This document shows, in pieces, positions 25,830-34,544 of a stretch of 64,000 nt of DNA. The notes beneath the pieces are model-generated. The model searched no databases. It was not told the origin of the DNA and saw only the letters and a list, made by a program, of their open reading frames with translations. Every line of letters starts with the position of its first letter. Within the stretch, counting starts at the first letter, position 1. The translations under genes and the position numbers were made by a program. Source of the DNA: Cohnella endophytica (GTDB lineage: Bacteria > Bacillota > Bacilli > Paenibacillales > Paenibacillaceae); the NCBI RefSeq assembly GCF_003628305.1, contig NZ_RBZM01000007.1, positions 124,001 through 188,000 of the forward strand. Reading direction: 5' to 3'.

Positions 25830-25928
25830 ATGATTCTGTACAAGATCTTAAAAAGAAGGACTATAAAAGTAATAAATATTATTTCTTTGATTGCAATAAT
25901 TCTCGTACCGTTACTTATCGCATGGTAA
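25830..25928 (+). CDS. Possible 32-aa single-membrane-span peptide
   Basis: ATG 25830 opens 32 codons reading MILYKILKRRTIKVINIISL, then IAIILVPLLIAW. A basic N-terminus with about 18 hydrophobic residues is the build of small membrane peptides, including type I toxin-like ones. The ribosome site is weak (AGGGCGA, 12 bases upstream). It is the only gene-like signal in the 400 bases between the XRE and TetR genes. Coding status uncertain. Confidence 0.35.
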   Translation: MILYKILKRRTIKVINIISLIAIILVPLLIAW

Positions 25929-25968
25929 GTGCAATTGTGGAAGTAATGCCGGCGACTAATCAACTTAG

Positions 25969-26006
25969 AAAAATCTAGAGCTTCCTTCAGTAGAGAAGGA
26001 GGCTCT
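25969..26006 (-). terminator. Intrinsic terminator of the TetR gene
   Basis: Read on the minus strand, AGAGCCTCCTTC and GAAGGAAGCTCT form a stem with one mismatch, followed by AGATTTTT. It lies about 30 bases past the stop of the TetR-type regulator. Confidence 0.7.
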
Positions 26007-26035
26007 TAAACGCATATATCGCATGATGTGGGGGA

Positions 26036-26740
26036 TCAATCGTATGAACGCATACCCGTGATCAATTTATCGAAATAGAGGCCCATCGCGGAGTTGTCTT
26101 CGTCCAACCATTTCTCGTAGAAAACCTGGTGTTTCATCGTCTTGTAGAAGTCCATCAAAGCCTGCTTCATCGTTATGTTCTGCAGCATCAGCCACTTGGG
26201 ATCCAAAAGCTTGCGGAAGACGAGATCCACTTGGGTCAAATAAATGCGCGCATTGATCGGATAGAAAACACTAAGCGCAATGCCGCTGACGAAGTAGTCG
26301 GCGAGCTTGTTCTTGCATAGCTCTACGGCTTGAGCAAGCTTGGCATACAAGTCGGGATAAGTCCCATTCAGATCCTGAAGCAGGACGTCCGTCAAGTAGA
26401 ACGACAGCTTAATCGTGAGCTTGAACGCTTGGGCGAAAGACTCGTTGTAGAACTTCAGCTCTTCGGCGGACGGCTGCGAGAGCGGCTCCGACGACAGCGT
26501 AGGTGGAGCCTCCGCCAACATTTGATTGGACACGTAGATGACGAATTTATCAATGAGACATTCCGCGATTTCGGTTTTCGACGCGAAATATTTATACATC
26601 GTCGGCTTGCTGATATCCATATATTTGGCCGCATCATCCATTTTTAACGAACTGAAGCCATTCTTTTGGACGTAGGGCATCAAGCGCATCACAAGCTTCT
26701 CCCGTTTCTCGAATAACGGATCGCAAACGGTTTCCGACAT
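26036..26740 (-). CDS. TetR/AcrR-family transcription regulator
   Basis: 234 residues, preceded by GGAGGTG on the minus strand. The N-terminal HTH is clear: REKLVMRLMPYVQKNGFSSL, MDDAAKYMDISKPTMYKYFA and SKTEIAECLIDKF. The remaining 170 residues form the helical ligand-binding domain without a recognised subtype. It is divergent from an MFS multidrug-type exporter, with about 160 bases of AT-rich DNA between, the usual arrangement for a local drug-responsive repressor. Confidence 0.9.
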   Translation of the reverse strand: MSETVCDPLFEKREKLVMRLMPYVQKNGFSSLKMDDAAKYMDISKPTMYKYFASKTEIAECLIDKFVIYVSNQMLAEAPPTLSSEPLSQPSAEELKFYNESFAQAFKLTIKLSFYLTDVLLQDLNGTYPDLYAKLAQAVELCKNKLADYFVSGIALSVFYPINARIYLTQVDLVFRKLLDPKWLMLQNITMKQALMDFYKTMKHQVFYEKWLDEDNSAMGLYFDKLITGMRSYD

Positions 26741-26902
26741 TTCGCAACACCTCCAGAATAACCAACTCTAAGTATAGAACATCTTGCGGGCATTATAAAC
26801 TTTATTTATTGATTTAACTTTTTTTATTAAAATAGTTTACTTTGTATGCAGAGATATGCTATTTTTATGGCAAGAAAATGATTATGTTTGGGGGAGTTTT
26901 AC
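26741..26902. promoter_or_regulatory. Divergent TetR/MFS control region
   Basis: This gap is much more AT-rich than its surroundings and carries loosely repeated AAACTTTATTTATTG and AGTTTACTTTG stretches, plausible promoter and operator material. No exact operator could be defined by eye. Confidence 0.4.
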
Positions 26903-28360
26903 ATGTCCGCACAAGTTCATGCAAACGAGTCTATGCCTGTCCGTTCGCTCCTTGCGCCGCTGATCGCTATTGTCGTCGGGCTGTTCATGGTGATCTTGGA
27001 TACGACGGCGGTCAATGTCGCGATTCCGGTGCTTGCCGATGATCTGCATAGCTCATTAAGCCTCATTCAATGGACGATCACGGGCTATTCGTTGGCTCAA
27101 GCCGTCGTGATTCCTATGGCGGGATGGTTCTCCGATCGCTTCGGGGCGAAGCAGACGTTCATCGTATCCATTATCTTATTCACCATCGGTTCGATTCTTT
27201 GCGCGTTCGCCGGCACGGCGGAGCAATTAATCGCCTTCCGCATCGTGCAAGGTCTTGGCGGCGGGATGGTTATGCCGATCGCCTTCGCGATGACCTACCG
27301 GATCAGTCCCCCCGAATCGGTGGGGAAGATCATGGGTATGATGGGATTGCCGGTACTGCTTGCGCCGGCGCTCGGGCCGGTCGTATCCGGGTATCTAGTA
27401 GACTACGTTAATTGGAAATGGATATTTCTAATCAATATTCCGGTTGGAATCGCCGGCGTGATCATGAGCGTTCTGTACTTGCCGAATCTCCCGAAAAAAG
27501 CGTCGGCGCCGCTCGATTACGCGGGTATCGCGCTTGCGCCATTCGCTTTCGGCGGACTGTCGTACGGGTTAAGCGAAGCGGGGGAGGGGTGGTCTTCCGC
27601 GAGGACGATCGCCGGTCTAACCGTAGGCGCCGTCGCCATGGTCTTGTTCGTCATCGTCGAGCTCCGGCGGAAGAGCGAGTCTTTGTTGGAGCTCAGGGTA
27701 TTCCGGTCCATGCAATTTACTCGTGGGATTGTTGTGCAATGGGTAATACAGTTCACCATGTTCGGACTGATCTTCGCCGTCCCGTATTTCATGCAGCGTC
27801 TGATGGGAATGAGTGCGTTCGAGGCAGGATTATGGACATTGCCTCAGGCATTAGCCTCCGCGACCATGATGCCGTTCAGCGGACGTTTGTTCGACCGAAT
27901 AGGCGCTCGTCCGTTAGTAATCAGCGGGTTGGCCTTGATTACGGTGGGCGCCTACTTGTTCTCGCTCATCGATCCTAGCGATAGCCCGTGGTTATTCTTG
28001 GCTCCCCGTGCGCTGATCGGGTTCGGAATGGGAATGTCCTTCATCGCCTTGAATACGCACTTAATTCAAGCAGCTCCCAAGGAGCTGGTCGGCAAGGTGA
28101 CCTCGTTGACAAGTGCCGCTCAGCAGGTCGTCGGATCGTTCGCTATAGCGGGATTGACGACGCTGCTCGTCAGCCGTACGAATCATTATTCGAAGCAAGG
28201 GGAGGCGCCGATTCCGGATGCGATGTCGCACGCGTTTCATAACGCGTATCTGTTGATCGCCATCCTCGCGGCTGTAGGATTGTTGCTAGCGTTCACGCTT
28301 AAGCGACCGGCTAAGGAGCAAGCGACTCAGCCGTCTGTCATGATGGACGCAGGCGTTTAA
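26903..28360 (+). CDS. MFS transporter, DHA2 (EmrB/QacA) drug:H+ antiporter type
   Basis: 485 residues from ATG 26903, six bases after GGGGGAG. About 14 membrane segments are visible. Motif D1 of the 14-span family appears as LDTTAVNVAIPVLADDL near the start, motif A as GWFSDRFGAKQTF, and motif C as GLPVLLAPALGPVVSGYLVD. Such proteins export lipophilic drugs using the proton gradient. The divergent TetR gene is the likely regulator. The C-terminus has only a short polar tail, KRPAKEQATQPS. Confidence 0.92.
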   Translation: MSAQVHANESMPVRSLLAPLIAIVVGLFMVILDTTAVNVAIPVLADDLHSSLSLIQWTITGYSLAQAVVIPMAGWFSDRFGAKQTFIVSIILFTIGSILCAFAGTAEQLIAFRIVQGLGGGMVMPIAFAMTYRISPPESVGKIMGMMGLPVLLAPALGPVVSGYLVDYVNWKWIFLINIPVGIAGVIMSVLYLPNLPKKASAPLDYAGIALAPFAFGGLSYGLSEAGEGWSSARTIAGLTVGAVAMVLFVIVELRRKSESLLELRVFRSMQFTRGIVVQWVIQFTMFGLIFAVPYFMQRLMGMSAFEAGLWTLPQALASATMMPFSGRLFDRIGARPLVISGLALITVGAYLFSLIDPSDSPWLFLAPRALIGFGMGMSFIALNTHLIQAAPKELVGKVTSLTSAAQQVVGSFAIAGLTTLLVSRTNHYSKQGEAPIPDAMSHAFHNAYLLIAILAAVGLLLAFTLKRPAKEQATQPSVMMDAGV

Positions 28361-28380
28361 TGAAATAGGTCGAACAATAA

Positions 28381-28424
28381 GCAAGTTTAAGGGCCATTCC
28401 GCATGGGATGGCCCTTAAACTTGC
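28381..28424. terminator. Bidirectional terminator hairpin with 17-base perfect stem
   Basis: GCAAGTTTAAGGGCCAT (28381-28397) pairs perfectly with ATGGCCCTTAAACTTGC (28408-28424). It separates the convergent MFS and phosphoesterase genes. The end of the stem overlaps the start of repeat copy 6. Confidence 0.85.
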
Positions 28425-28452
28425 CGTTACAGACGGAGCGGAGAGTCGTATA
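28420..28452. repeat. Intergenic hairpin repeat, copy 6 (degenerate)
   Basis: CTTGCCGTTACAGA (28420-28433) is identical to the lead-in of copy 3. It is followed by GGAGCGGAGAGTCGTATATC, a worn version of the core. Confidence 0.5.
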
Positions 28453-29322
28453 TCAACCTCCACTAACGGAGATGATCGGTCTTAGAGACACCTCGTATTG
28501 CGCCGACTTCACCCACGACTCCGCAGCGAAATCTCTGCCCTTCACGTGCACGCGATCCTCGTAGACCTCGACGTAGTAGCCCTGACTGCCTTCTTTTCGT
28601 TTATCCTCGTCTGTCCACAGGTAGGCAACGGATGCCGCATTGAACATGGCCGGTAGCTTGCCCTCTCCGTCCACATGATTGCGCAAGGCCTCCATATCCC
28701 AATGACCGTGTCCAGTAAAGAGGAAGGTGCGCGGATACTTCGCCAAGATCGCCTTCAGCTCGTCGTCCTGCGTCACGCCGTACCATTTCTGCGCTTCCAT
28801 CGATCCGGCCGTCGTGTTTTTCAACGGTTGGTGAAGAAAAACGAACGCCGGCATGCCCGACGATGCCGCCTCTCCTAACTTAGCGTCCAGCCAACCGAGC
28901 TGCGCCTCGGACAGATCGCAAAATAGCTCCAAGCCTTGCTCGGTCCCGAGGAAAAGGAAAGCATAGCCCTCGAGCCAATGTTCGTGATAGGCGGCCGGCA
29001 TGCCCGTCGCGTCCAGAAAGTTCCCGAGGCGCGATTTCCAGAAGCCAAGCCCCACGTCGTGGTTGCCTGTCGCCATATAGAGGGGAGGCAGCTTATCCTT
29101 ATAGAGCTCGCTTATACGCCGCAGCTCTTCGTATTCTCCTGGAAACCCATGATCGGTCACGTCTCCGGCATGCATGATTCCGACGCTGTCCGGCGAGTTG
29201 GCCGCAATGTCCCTCAGGGCCTGCTCGAAATTCCGGTTATAGAGGTGGTTCGGATCCGCCGTCACATGCGTATCGGTGATGACTTGAAACGCGAGTAGAG
29301 GTTTGTTGACGCTCTGACTCAT
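28453..29322 (-). CDS. Metallophosphoesterase (calcineurin-like)
   Basis: 289 residues with all metal motifs of the calcineurin-like family: VITDTHVTA, HAGDVTDHG, ATGNHDVG, FLHQPL and FTGHGHWDME. These bind a dinuclear metal centre that hydrolyses phosphomono- or diesters. No signal peptide, so cytoplasmic. It is the last gene of a minus-strand operon beginning with a UgpABE-like importer. In that setting a glycerophosphodiester-cleaving activity (glycerophosphocholine to choline and glycerol-3-phosphate) is attractive. That substrate is inference. Confidence 0.88.
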   Translation of the reverse strand: MSQSVNKPLLAFQVITDTHVTADPNHLYNRNFEQALRDIAANSPDSVGIMHAGDVTDHGFPGEYEELRRISELYKDKLPPLYMATGNHDVGLGFWKSRLGNFLDATGMPAAYHEHWLEGYAFLFLGTEQGLELFCDLSEAQLGWLDAKLGEAASSGMPAFVFLHQPLKNTTAGSMEAQKWYGVTQDDELKAILAKYPRTFLFTGHGHWDMEALRNHVDGEGKLPAMFNAASVAYLWTDEDKRKEGSQGYYVEVYEDRVHVKGRDFAAESWVKSAQYEVSLRPIISVSGG

Positions 29323-29350
29323 GAATTTGCCTCCCCTGCCGATCGATTGA

Positions 29351-29674
29351 TCAATGCCCGTTTTTGCTGATATTCAACCCAATGACGCCGACGATGATGA
29401 TGCCGATCCATAGCATCGAGCTAAGCGGCAATCGCTCTTGGAAAATCATGTAGCCCGCCAACGAAATTAAGACAATGCCGACGCCGGACCAGATGGCGTA
29501 TACGACCGCAACCTGCATATACGCGAGCGCAAAGTTCAGGCATGTAAAGCTAATGCCGTAGAACAGAAACATCAGCAGCGATGGAACGAGACGCGTAAAA
29601 CTCTCCGAAAGCTTCATCGAGATCGTGCCGGAGAGCTCGAAGACGATCGCCAAGCTCAGCAAGAGCCATCCCAT
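29351..29674 (-). CDS. Small multidrug resistance (SMR) family transporter
   Basis: 107 residues from the ATG at 29674 (minus), behind AAAGGTG. An earlier ATG at 29692 would overlap the upstream HAD gene. Four membrane helices are evident. The essential membrane Glu is at position 13 (LLLSLAIVFELSGTISMKLS), and the signature AYAIWSGVGIVLISLAGYMIF appears with V for the first A. SMR proteins exchange protons for quaternary ammonium compounds, guanidinium or polyamines, acting as dimers. Its place inside a glycerophosphodiester-type operon suggests a quaternary ammonium substrate related to choline, which is inference. Confidence 0.9.
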   Translation of the reverse strand: MGWLLLSLAIVFELSGTISMKLSESFTRLVPSLLMFLFYGISFTCLNFALAYMQVAVVYAIWSGVGIVLISLAGYMIFQERLPLSSMLWIGIIIVGVIGLNISKNGH

Positions 29675-29688
29675 GGTTGTCGCACCTT

Positions 29689-30480
29689 TCATGTGGGGCT
29701 GTCTTCCTTCGTGATGTGCAACTCATGCAGGGTTGCGACTGCCGCATCCGCTCCGTTCAAATTCGAGCTATCGTCAAGTGCGGAGGGTTCGGCGATCAGA
29801 ATCGCCGCGGCTGCTCCGGCCTCCTTGGCCATGCGCATATCGCCTTTGGTATCGCCGATAACCGCGAATCGCCCGCCGCGCAGCCCCAACCGTTCGCATG
29901 CGAGCAGAGCCATATCGGGATACGGCTTGCCCCGTTCGACTTGGTCCGTCCCGACAATCGCATCGAATCGCTCTTGAATCCCGAGCCACGTCAAATGCTT
30001 TACGGCGGCTTCCGTCTCGTCCGCCGTCACGACGGCGAGCGGTATTCCCGCTTGGCGGCAATCCTCGAGGAAATCCAGCACGCCCGGAAGCAAACGGGCC
30101 GCACGCGTCGCCTCGAGCTGCTCGTCCGCCTTAAGCTTGGCTTCTGCTGCGAGCGTCTTCGCCTCCGCCCAGGACAAGCCGGATCGGTAGCCGTGCCAAG
30201 CTAGAATGGCGAGCATCTCGTCCACGGTCCCCATGGCCAGAGGTCCGTTCCGATCGTAGTCGACGACGACGCCGTCTCCAGAACGGAAAGCGCCCCACAG
30301 CGCGTCCAGATCGACGCGGAACGGAGGCAGCTTTCTTTCCAGAAGCGAAGCGGAGAACCGGGCGAGCAGATGCTCGCTCCAGTTCCCCCACGTATAGATG
30401 AAGTCCAGCAGCGTCCCGTCCTTATCGAATAGAATGCCGTCTATCCGATAGGACGCGCCCGCCGCATGCAGAACCGCCAT
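29689..30480 (-). CDS. HAD-superfamily phosphatase (phosphoglycolate-phosphatase-like)
   Basis: 263 residues. Motif I is GILFDKDGTLLDF (nucleophile and acid/base Asp), motif II is in LAVVTADETEA, motif III Lys is in ERGKPYPDMALLA, and motif IV is VIGDTKGDMRMAKEAG. A helical cap lies between motifs I and II, the subclass I arrangement of phosphoglycolate phosphatase and beta-phosphoglucomutase. It starts ten bases after the upstream solute-binding-protein gene stops, so it is part of the same transcript. Small phosphorylated metabolites such as glycerol-phosphate are plausible substrates. Confidence 0.9.
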   Translation of the reverse strand: MAVLHAAGASYRIDGILFDKDGTLLDFIYTWGNWSEHLLARFSASLLERKLPPFRVDLDALWGAFRSGDGVVVDYDRNGPLAMGTVDEMLAILAWHGYRSGLSWAEAKTLAAEAKLKADEQLEATRAARLLPGVLDFLEDCRQAGIPLAVVTADETEAAVKHLTWLGIQERFDAIVGTDQVERGKPYPDMALLACERLGLRGGRFAVIGDTKGDMRMAKEAGAAAAILIAEPSALDDSSNLNGADAAVATLHELHITKEDSPT

Positions 30481-30490
30481 GCTCTTCCTC

Positions 30491-31867
30491 CTATTTGTTC
30501 AGTCGATCCAGCTCGCGCTGCGCGGTTTCCTTAGCCGCCTTGAGCGCTTGAGCAGCCGGCATGTTCTTGATTTGAACGTTGTCCGCCGCTACCTTGAGCG
30601 CATCGGAGATTTTGCCGCCGGTTGGGTCCATAAACGGCGAGGAGCCGTGCGCCGCCTGCTGCAGCGGAATCGTAATCTGCGGATTCGTCTTGCTGTATTC
30701 CACGAACGCCGGATCTTGCTGAGCGGACTGACGCACTGCGATATAGCCGGTATTCATCGACCAGAACGCCGTATTTTCCGCGCTCATGAAGTACTGGAAC
30801 CACTTGAAGGCCGCCGCTTGCTGTTCCGCGCTCGCCTTCGACGGGATACCGGCCATGATCGCCTGAGCGACCGGCTTGCCGGCGCCGACGCCTTCCCAGC
30901 CCGGCTGTTCCATCGCGCCGACGACCTTGAAGTCCAGATCGCCTTGGTCGCCGCTGGAACCCGTGTAACCTGCCGCTTGGCCCTTCATGACGTCGTCGAT
31001 CGTCTTATACCAATACTCCCAGCCTTGTCCGCCGGAATGAATGCGCATGATCTTATCGTCATGAATCCATTTGCGGAACAACTCCCACGTATCCACCCAC
31101 TCCGGAGAGTCGATGAGTACCGTTTTGCCGTCATCGCTCAGCACTTTGCCGCCTTTGCCGAGCACGGCATCCATCATGTTCTCGTAGCCCCACATCGGCT
31201 CCCAGCCGTAGAACGTCGTTTTGCCGCCGTTTTTGACGGTCATTTTCTCGGCCGCCTTCGCCAAGGCTTCCCACGTCGTAAAGTCCTCCGGCTTCAGGCC
31301 CGCCTTCTCCAGCGCGTCCTTGCGGTAATACATCACCTGCGTCGTGCCGTACATCGGCAGGAAGTATTGCTTGCCGTCCACTTTGCCTTGCTCGAGGAAG
31401 GTGGGGATTACGTCGCCTTGGTTAAAGTCGGCGGATGCAGCGATCAACTCATCCAAGGAAGCGTAGTAGCCCTTGTGCGCCCAATCCACGTTCGAAGACA
31501 GAACTGCGGCCGGCACGGTGCCGGAAGCGATCGCCGCTTGAAGCTTTTTCCCCGTCTCCGAATAGTCGCCTTGAACGACCGGCTTTACGATGACTTCCTG
31601 CTGCGAGGCATTGAACTTGTCGATCAGCGTCTGCATGTTCTCGCCAAGCTTGCCGCCCAGACCGTACCAGAACTCGATCGTTACCGGCTCCTTCGGCGTC
31701 TCCGCCGATGCAGAGCTCGTCTCGGACGCGGAAGCGGGCGCTTCGGAGGAAGGCACTTCAGAAGAAGGTGCTGCCGATCCCGATCCCGTATTGTTTGAAC
31801 CGCAAGCCGTCAAAGCCATAATCGCCGCAAGTGCCAATCCTGCCGTAGTCTTCTTCATCGTTAGCAT
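30491..31867 (-). CDS. ABC transporter solute-binding lipoprotein, UgpB-like
   Basis: 458 residues with a lipoprotein signal: MKKTTAGLALAAIMALTACG, where the Cys is lipidated. The linker is Ser/Glu/Ala-rich. The mature part begins VTIEFWYGLGGKLGENMQTL and contains FLPMYGTTQVMYYRKDALEK, characteristic of family 1 binding proteins and of the glycerol-3-phosphate (UgpB) subgroup in particular. It sits on the outer face of the membrane and delivers substrate to the two permeases encoded upstream. No ATPase gene lies in the operon, so a shared MsmK/UgpC-type ATPase is presumably used. Confidence 0.88.
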   Translation of the reverse strand: MLTMKKTTAGLALAAIMALTACGSNNTGSGSAAPSSEVPSSEAPASASETSSASAETPKEPVTIEFWYGLGGKLGENMQTLIDKFNASQQEVIVKPVVQGDYSETGKKLQAAIASGTVPAAVLSSNVDWAHKGYYASLDELIAASADFNQGDVIPTFLEQGKVDGKQYFLPMYGTTQVMYYRKDALEKAGLKPEDFTTWEALAKAAEKMTVKNGGKTTFYGWEPMWGYENMMDAVLGKGGKVLSDDGKTVLIDSPEWVDTWELFRKWIHDDKIMRIHSGGQGWEYWYKTIDDVMKGQAAGYTGSSGDQGDLDFKVVGAMEQPGWEGVGAGKPVAQAIMAGIPSKASAEQQAAAFKWFQYFMSAENTAFWSMNTGYIAVRQSAQQDPAFVEYSKTNPQITIPLQQAAHGSSPFMDPTGGKISDALKVAADNVQIKNMPAAQALKAAKETAQRELDRLNK

Positions 31868-31939
31868 AATTCGTTTTCTCCACCTTTTCTTTGATATAGG
31901 TTCCTATCCGTTTCTTTATGAATCTCTCTTTCGATTGCG

Positions 31940-32779
31940 TTACCCTTTGCTAGCGCCGGCCGACAGGTTCACGCTCTGCATGATCGTCTTCTGCGTCAGC
32001 AGGAACAGCACAAGCAGCGGCAAGATCGTGAATGCGCTGGCGGCCATGATCAGCGGCCATTTGAGCCCGTATGCACCCCCTTGCACGAAGAAGCTTCTTA
32101 GGCCGGCCGATACGAGCTGCAGGTCCGGATTCTTGGTGATGAGCATCGGCCAGAAGTAGTTGTTGTACTGCTCGATAAAAGTGATGAGCGCCAGCACCGC
32201 AAAGGAGGAGCGGGCGAGCGGGAATACGATGGTCCATAAAATGCGCAGGTGCGAAGCGCCGTCGATCTGTCCCGCTTCAACCAGCTCGTGAGAGACCTGG
32301 AGGAACGCCTGGCGGATGAGGAAGATCGAGAAAATGCTGACACAGTTCGAGAGAATAATCCCGGCATACGAGTCTAGCAGGCCCAGGTTGCTCAGCACGA
32401 TATAACCGGGCAGATAGACGGCGGTGACCGGTACCATGTAGCCGATGAGGATCAGAGCCGTAAATGCGTTTTTCAGCCGGAAGGACATATGCGTCATGGC
32501 ATAGGCCATCATCCCTGAATTGATAATCTGGATGACGACGATTACCGAGGCGACTAGAATGCTGTTCCCAATATACCGGGCGAACGGTGCGGCTGCCCAT
32601 GCATCTGCGAAATTACTCCATAGCGGAGCGTGCGGCCATAGCGTCGGCGGGAACTGCCAGATTTCATCGTTCGTCTTCAGCGCGCTCGTCGCCGTCCAAT
32701 AGAACGGAAAGGCCATAAGCAAGGCGACTGTAGCGAGAAAAAGGTGCGAGAGCAGACGGACGCCGCTGCGTTGGTGCAT
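31940..32779 (-). CDS. ABC sugar-type permease, UgpE-like
   Basis: 279 residues with six membrane helices. The EAA loop that contacts the ATPase is clear: LVEAGQIDGASHLRILWTIV followed by FPLARSS. The fold belongs to the MalG/UgpE type. It follows the UgpA-like gene by 27 bases and precedes the binding-protein gene by about 70 bases. It forms the membrane channel together with the UgpA-like subunit. Confidence 0.9.
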   Translation of the reverse strand: MHQRSGVRLLSHLFLATVALLMAFPFYWTATSALKTNDEIWQFPPTLWPHAPLWSNFADAWAAAPFARYIGNSILVASVIVVIQIINSGMMAYAMTHMSFRLKNAFTALILIGYMVPVTAVYLPGYIVLSNLGLLDSYAGIILSNCVSIFSIFLIRQAFLQVSHELVEAGQIDGASHLRILWTIVFPLARSSFAVLALITFIEQYNNYFWPMLITKNPDLQLVSAGLRSFFVQGGAYGLKWPLIMAASAFTILPLLVLFLLTQKTIMQSVNLSAGASKG

Positions 32780-32806
32780 CTATATCCCTGCCTTTCGATT
32801 CGAGAA

Positions 32807-33688
32807 TCAGGAGTAATGAATGGTACGGCGGCCGATCACGAACGATAGCAAGGAGAGCGCGACGCATCCAACGATAAGAAGAATGGCTACGGCGGAAGCT
32901 TCCCCGATCTGGAAGGCGTCGAAGGCCGACAAGTAGTAAAAGTAGAGCATCGTTCGCGTTGAGCCCGCCGGTCCGCCCTGCGTCAGCACGTTGATCTGGT
33001 CGTAAGCCTGCAGCGACGAGATCGTCAGGACGACGAACAAGAAAAAGGTCGTCGGCGAGATGAGCGGCAGCGTGACATGGCGGAACTTGTCCCAGCCGTT
33101 CGCGCCGTCGAGCTCGGCTGCTTCCAGGTAATCCGGCGGGACGTTGCCGATCGCCACCAAATAGAAGATCATGCTCCAGCCGGCGGATTTCCAGACGGTG
33201 ACGATAAGGACGCTGATGAGCGCCCAATTCGGGTCCTCCAGCCAGCGAATCCCGGACAAACCGAGGGCATGCAGCACGTTATTCGCGAGCCCGACGTCCG
33301 GCTCGTAGATCCAGGACCAGACGATGGACACGGCCACGGTCGGCGTCACCCACGGGGAGAAGATCAGCGTTCGATAGATCGCGCCGCCCTTTCTCTTGCG
33401 GCTTAGCAGCAGGGCGAGCCCGAGTCCTGCTACCATAACCGGCAACACGCTGCCGACGCAGAAGAGCAGCGTGACTCGAAGCGTCTGATAGAATTCCGGA
33501 TTGTCGAACAAGTACCGATAGTTGTCGAGCCCGACGGATGTTTTGACCGGACTCATGAAGTCCCATTCCATGAAGCTAAGGTAGATGACATAGCCTAGCG
33601 GGTAAAACCAAAATAGACTGAGCGGAATCATCGCCGGCAGCGTGAACAGCAGCGCTTTCCCCTCCGAGGCGAGCCTTGTCCGTCTCAT
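32807..33688 (-). CDS. ABC sugar-type permease, UgpA-like
   Basis: 293 residues from the ATG at 33688 (minus); an upstream TTG overlaps the AAGGAGGGG ribosome site and was rejected. Six membrane helices are present, with the EAA loop LEAAELDGANGWDKFRHVTL before PLISPT. It is the first gene of the six-gene minus-strand operon, divergent from the GbsR-type regulator with about 220 bases between. Confidence 0.9.
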   Translation of the reverse strand: MRRTRLASEGKALLFTLPAMIPLSLFWFYPLGYVIYLSFMEWDFMSPVKTSVGLDNYRYLFDNPEFYQTLRVTLLFCVGSVLPVMVAGLGLALLLSRKRKGGAIYRTLIFSPWVTPTVAVSIVWSWIYEPDVGLANNVLHALGLSGIRWLEDPNWALISVLIVTVWKSAGWSMIFYLVAIGNVPPDYLEAAELDGANGWDKFRHVTLPLISPTTFFLFVVLTISSLQAYDQINVLTQGGPAGSTRTMLYFYYLSAFDAFQIGEASAVAILLIVGCVALSLLSFVIGRRTIHYS

Positions 33689-33909
33689 GGATGGTTTGAG
33701 CCCCTCCTTCAATAAGATTCAAAAATCTCTTAATCTTCGTTATAATAGGCATAGATTTAAGCTGGATTGCTTGTCTGTTCAAAAATTATTGTACGTTCAA
33801 TTGCGGTTTGTATGGTTAATGCTCCATCATGAGAGAATTAAATTTTTGTAAAATACGGCAGATCGGCGCGAAAGGCGCGGGCCGGGCAGAGCGCGGAGGA
33901 GGCTTTTTC

Positions 33910-34467
33910 GTGAAAAAAGCAAGCAGCAGCTTAAAGGAGCCGTCATTGCCTCGCGAAGCGATACGTCATCAGGTGATCGACGCGATCGCGGAGACGATGG
34001 ACTTGTACGGCGCCAATTATACGTTCGGACAGCTATACGGAATCATGTACTTCGAGGATAAGCCGATGACGCTCGAGGACATGCAGGGCTACATGAACAT
34101 GAGCAAAAGCAACATGAGCTACGCAGTCCGGTCGCTCCTGGACTCCAAGATGGTGACCAAGCTGAAAGAGAAGGAGGAACGGAAGGACCTGTATAAAGCC
34201 GAGACGGACTTCTTCCAGGCGTTCCGCAACTTCTTCGCCGCCAAGCTGCAGCGCGAGGTCGACGTGATGAGAGGTGCCATCGAGGCCGCCATTCCGGAAC
34301 TGTCCGAGGTGATTCTGGACGCCGGCACGCCGGACGATGAGCGCAAGCTCTGCCTCCAGGATCTGCACAAACTGAAGCACGCCGTCGGCTACTATGAATG
34401 GCTCCAGCAGTTCGTGAACGATCTTCAGGACGAGGTGTTCTTCGAGGAGGCCGACGGTCCGGCTTGA
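33910..34467 (+). CDS. GbsR/MarR-family transcription regulator
   Basis: 185 residues from GTG 33910, eight bases behind GGAGGAGG; the frame is open earlier without a start signal. The wHTH reads MTLEDMQGYMNMSKSNMSYA then VRSLLDSKMV, with a basic wing KLKEKEERKDLYKAE. The helical C-terminal part follows GbsR, which in Bacillus represses glycine betaine synthesis and responds to choline. It is divergent from the Ugp-like operon and so probably controls it, which would make choline or a precursor the signal. The family call is good; the ligand is inferred. Confidence 0.82.
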   Translation: MKKASSSLKEPSLPREAIRHQVIDAIAETMDLYGANYTFGQLYGIMYFEDKPMTLEDMQGYMNMSKSNMSYAVRSLLDSKMVTKLKEKEERKDLYKAETDFFQAFRNFFAAKLQREVDVMRGAIEAAIPELSEVILDAGTPDDERKLCLQDLHKLKHAVGYYEWLQQFVNDLQDEVFFEEADGPA

Positions 34468-34544
34468 GCTAGATTCCATTCAGGCCGTTCAACGTTCGGA
34501 TATGGTACAATCTGTAGGAATACAACCATGAAGGAGAGAACGGG

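Noticed and set aside
30479..31798. Long plus-strand open frame (439 codons) opposite the solute-binding protein gene
   Set aside because: It mirrors the codon pattern of the UgpB-like gene on the other strand, has Arg/Leu-rich nonsense composition and no ribosome site.
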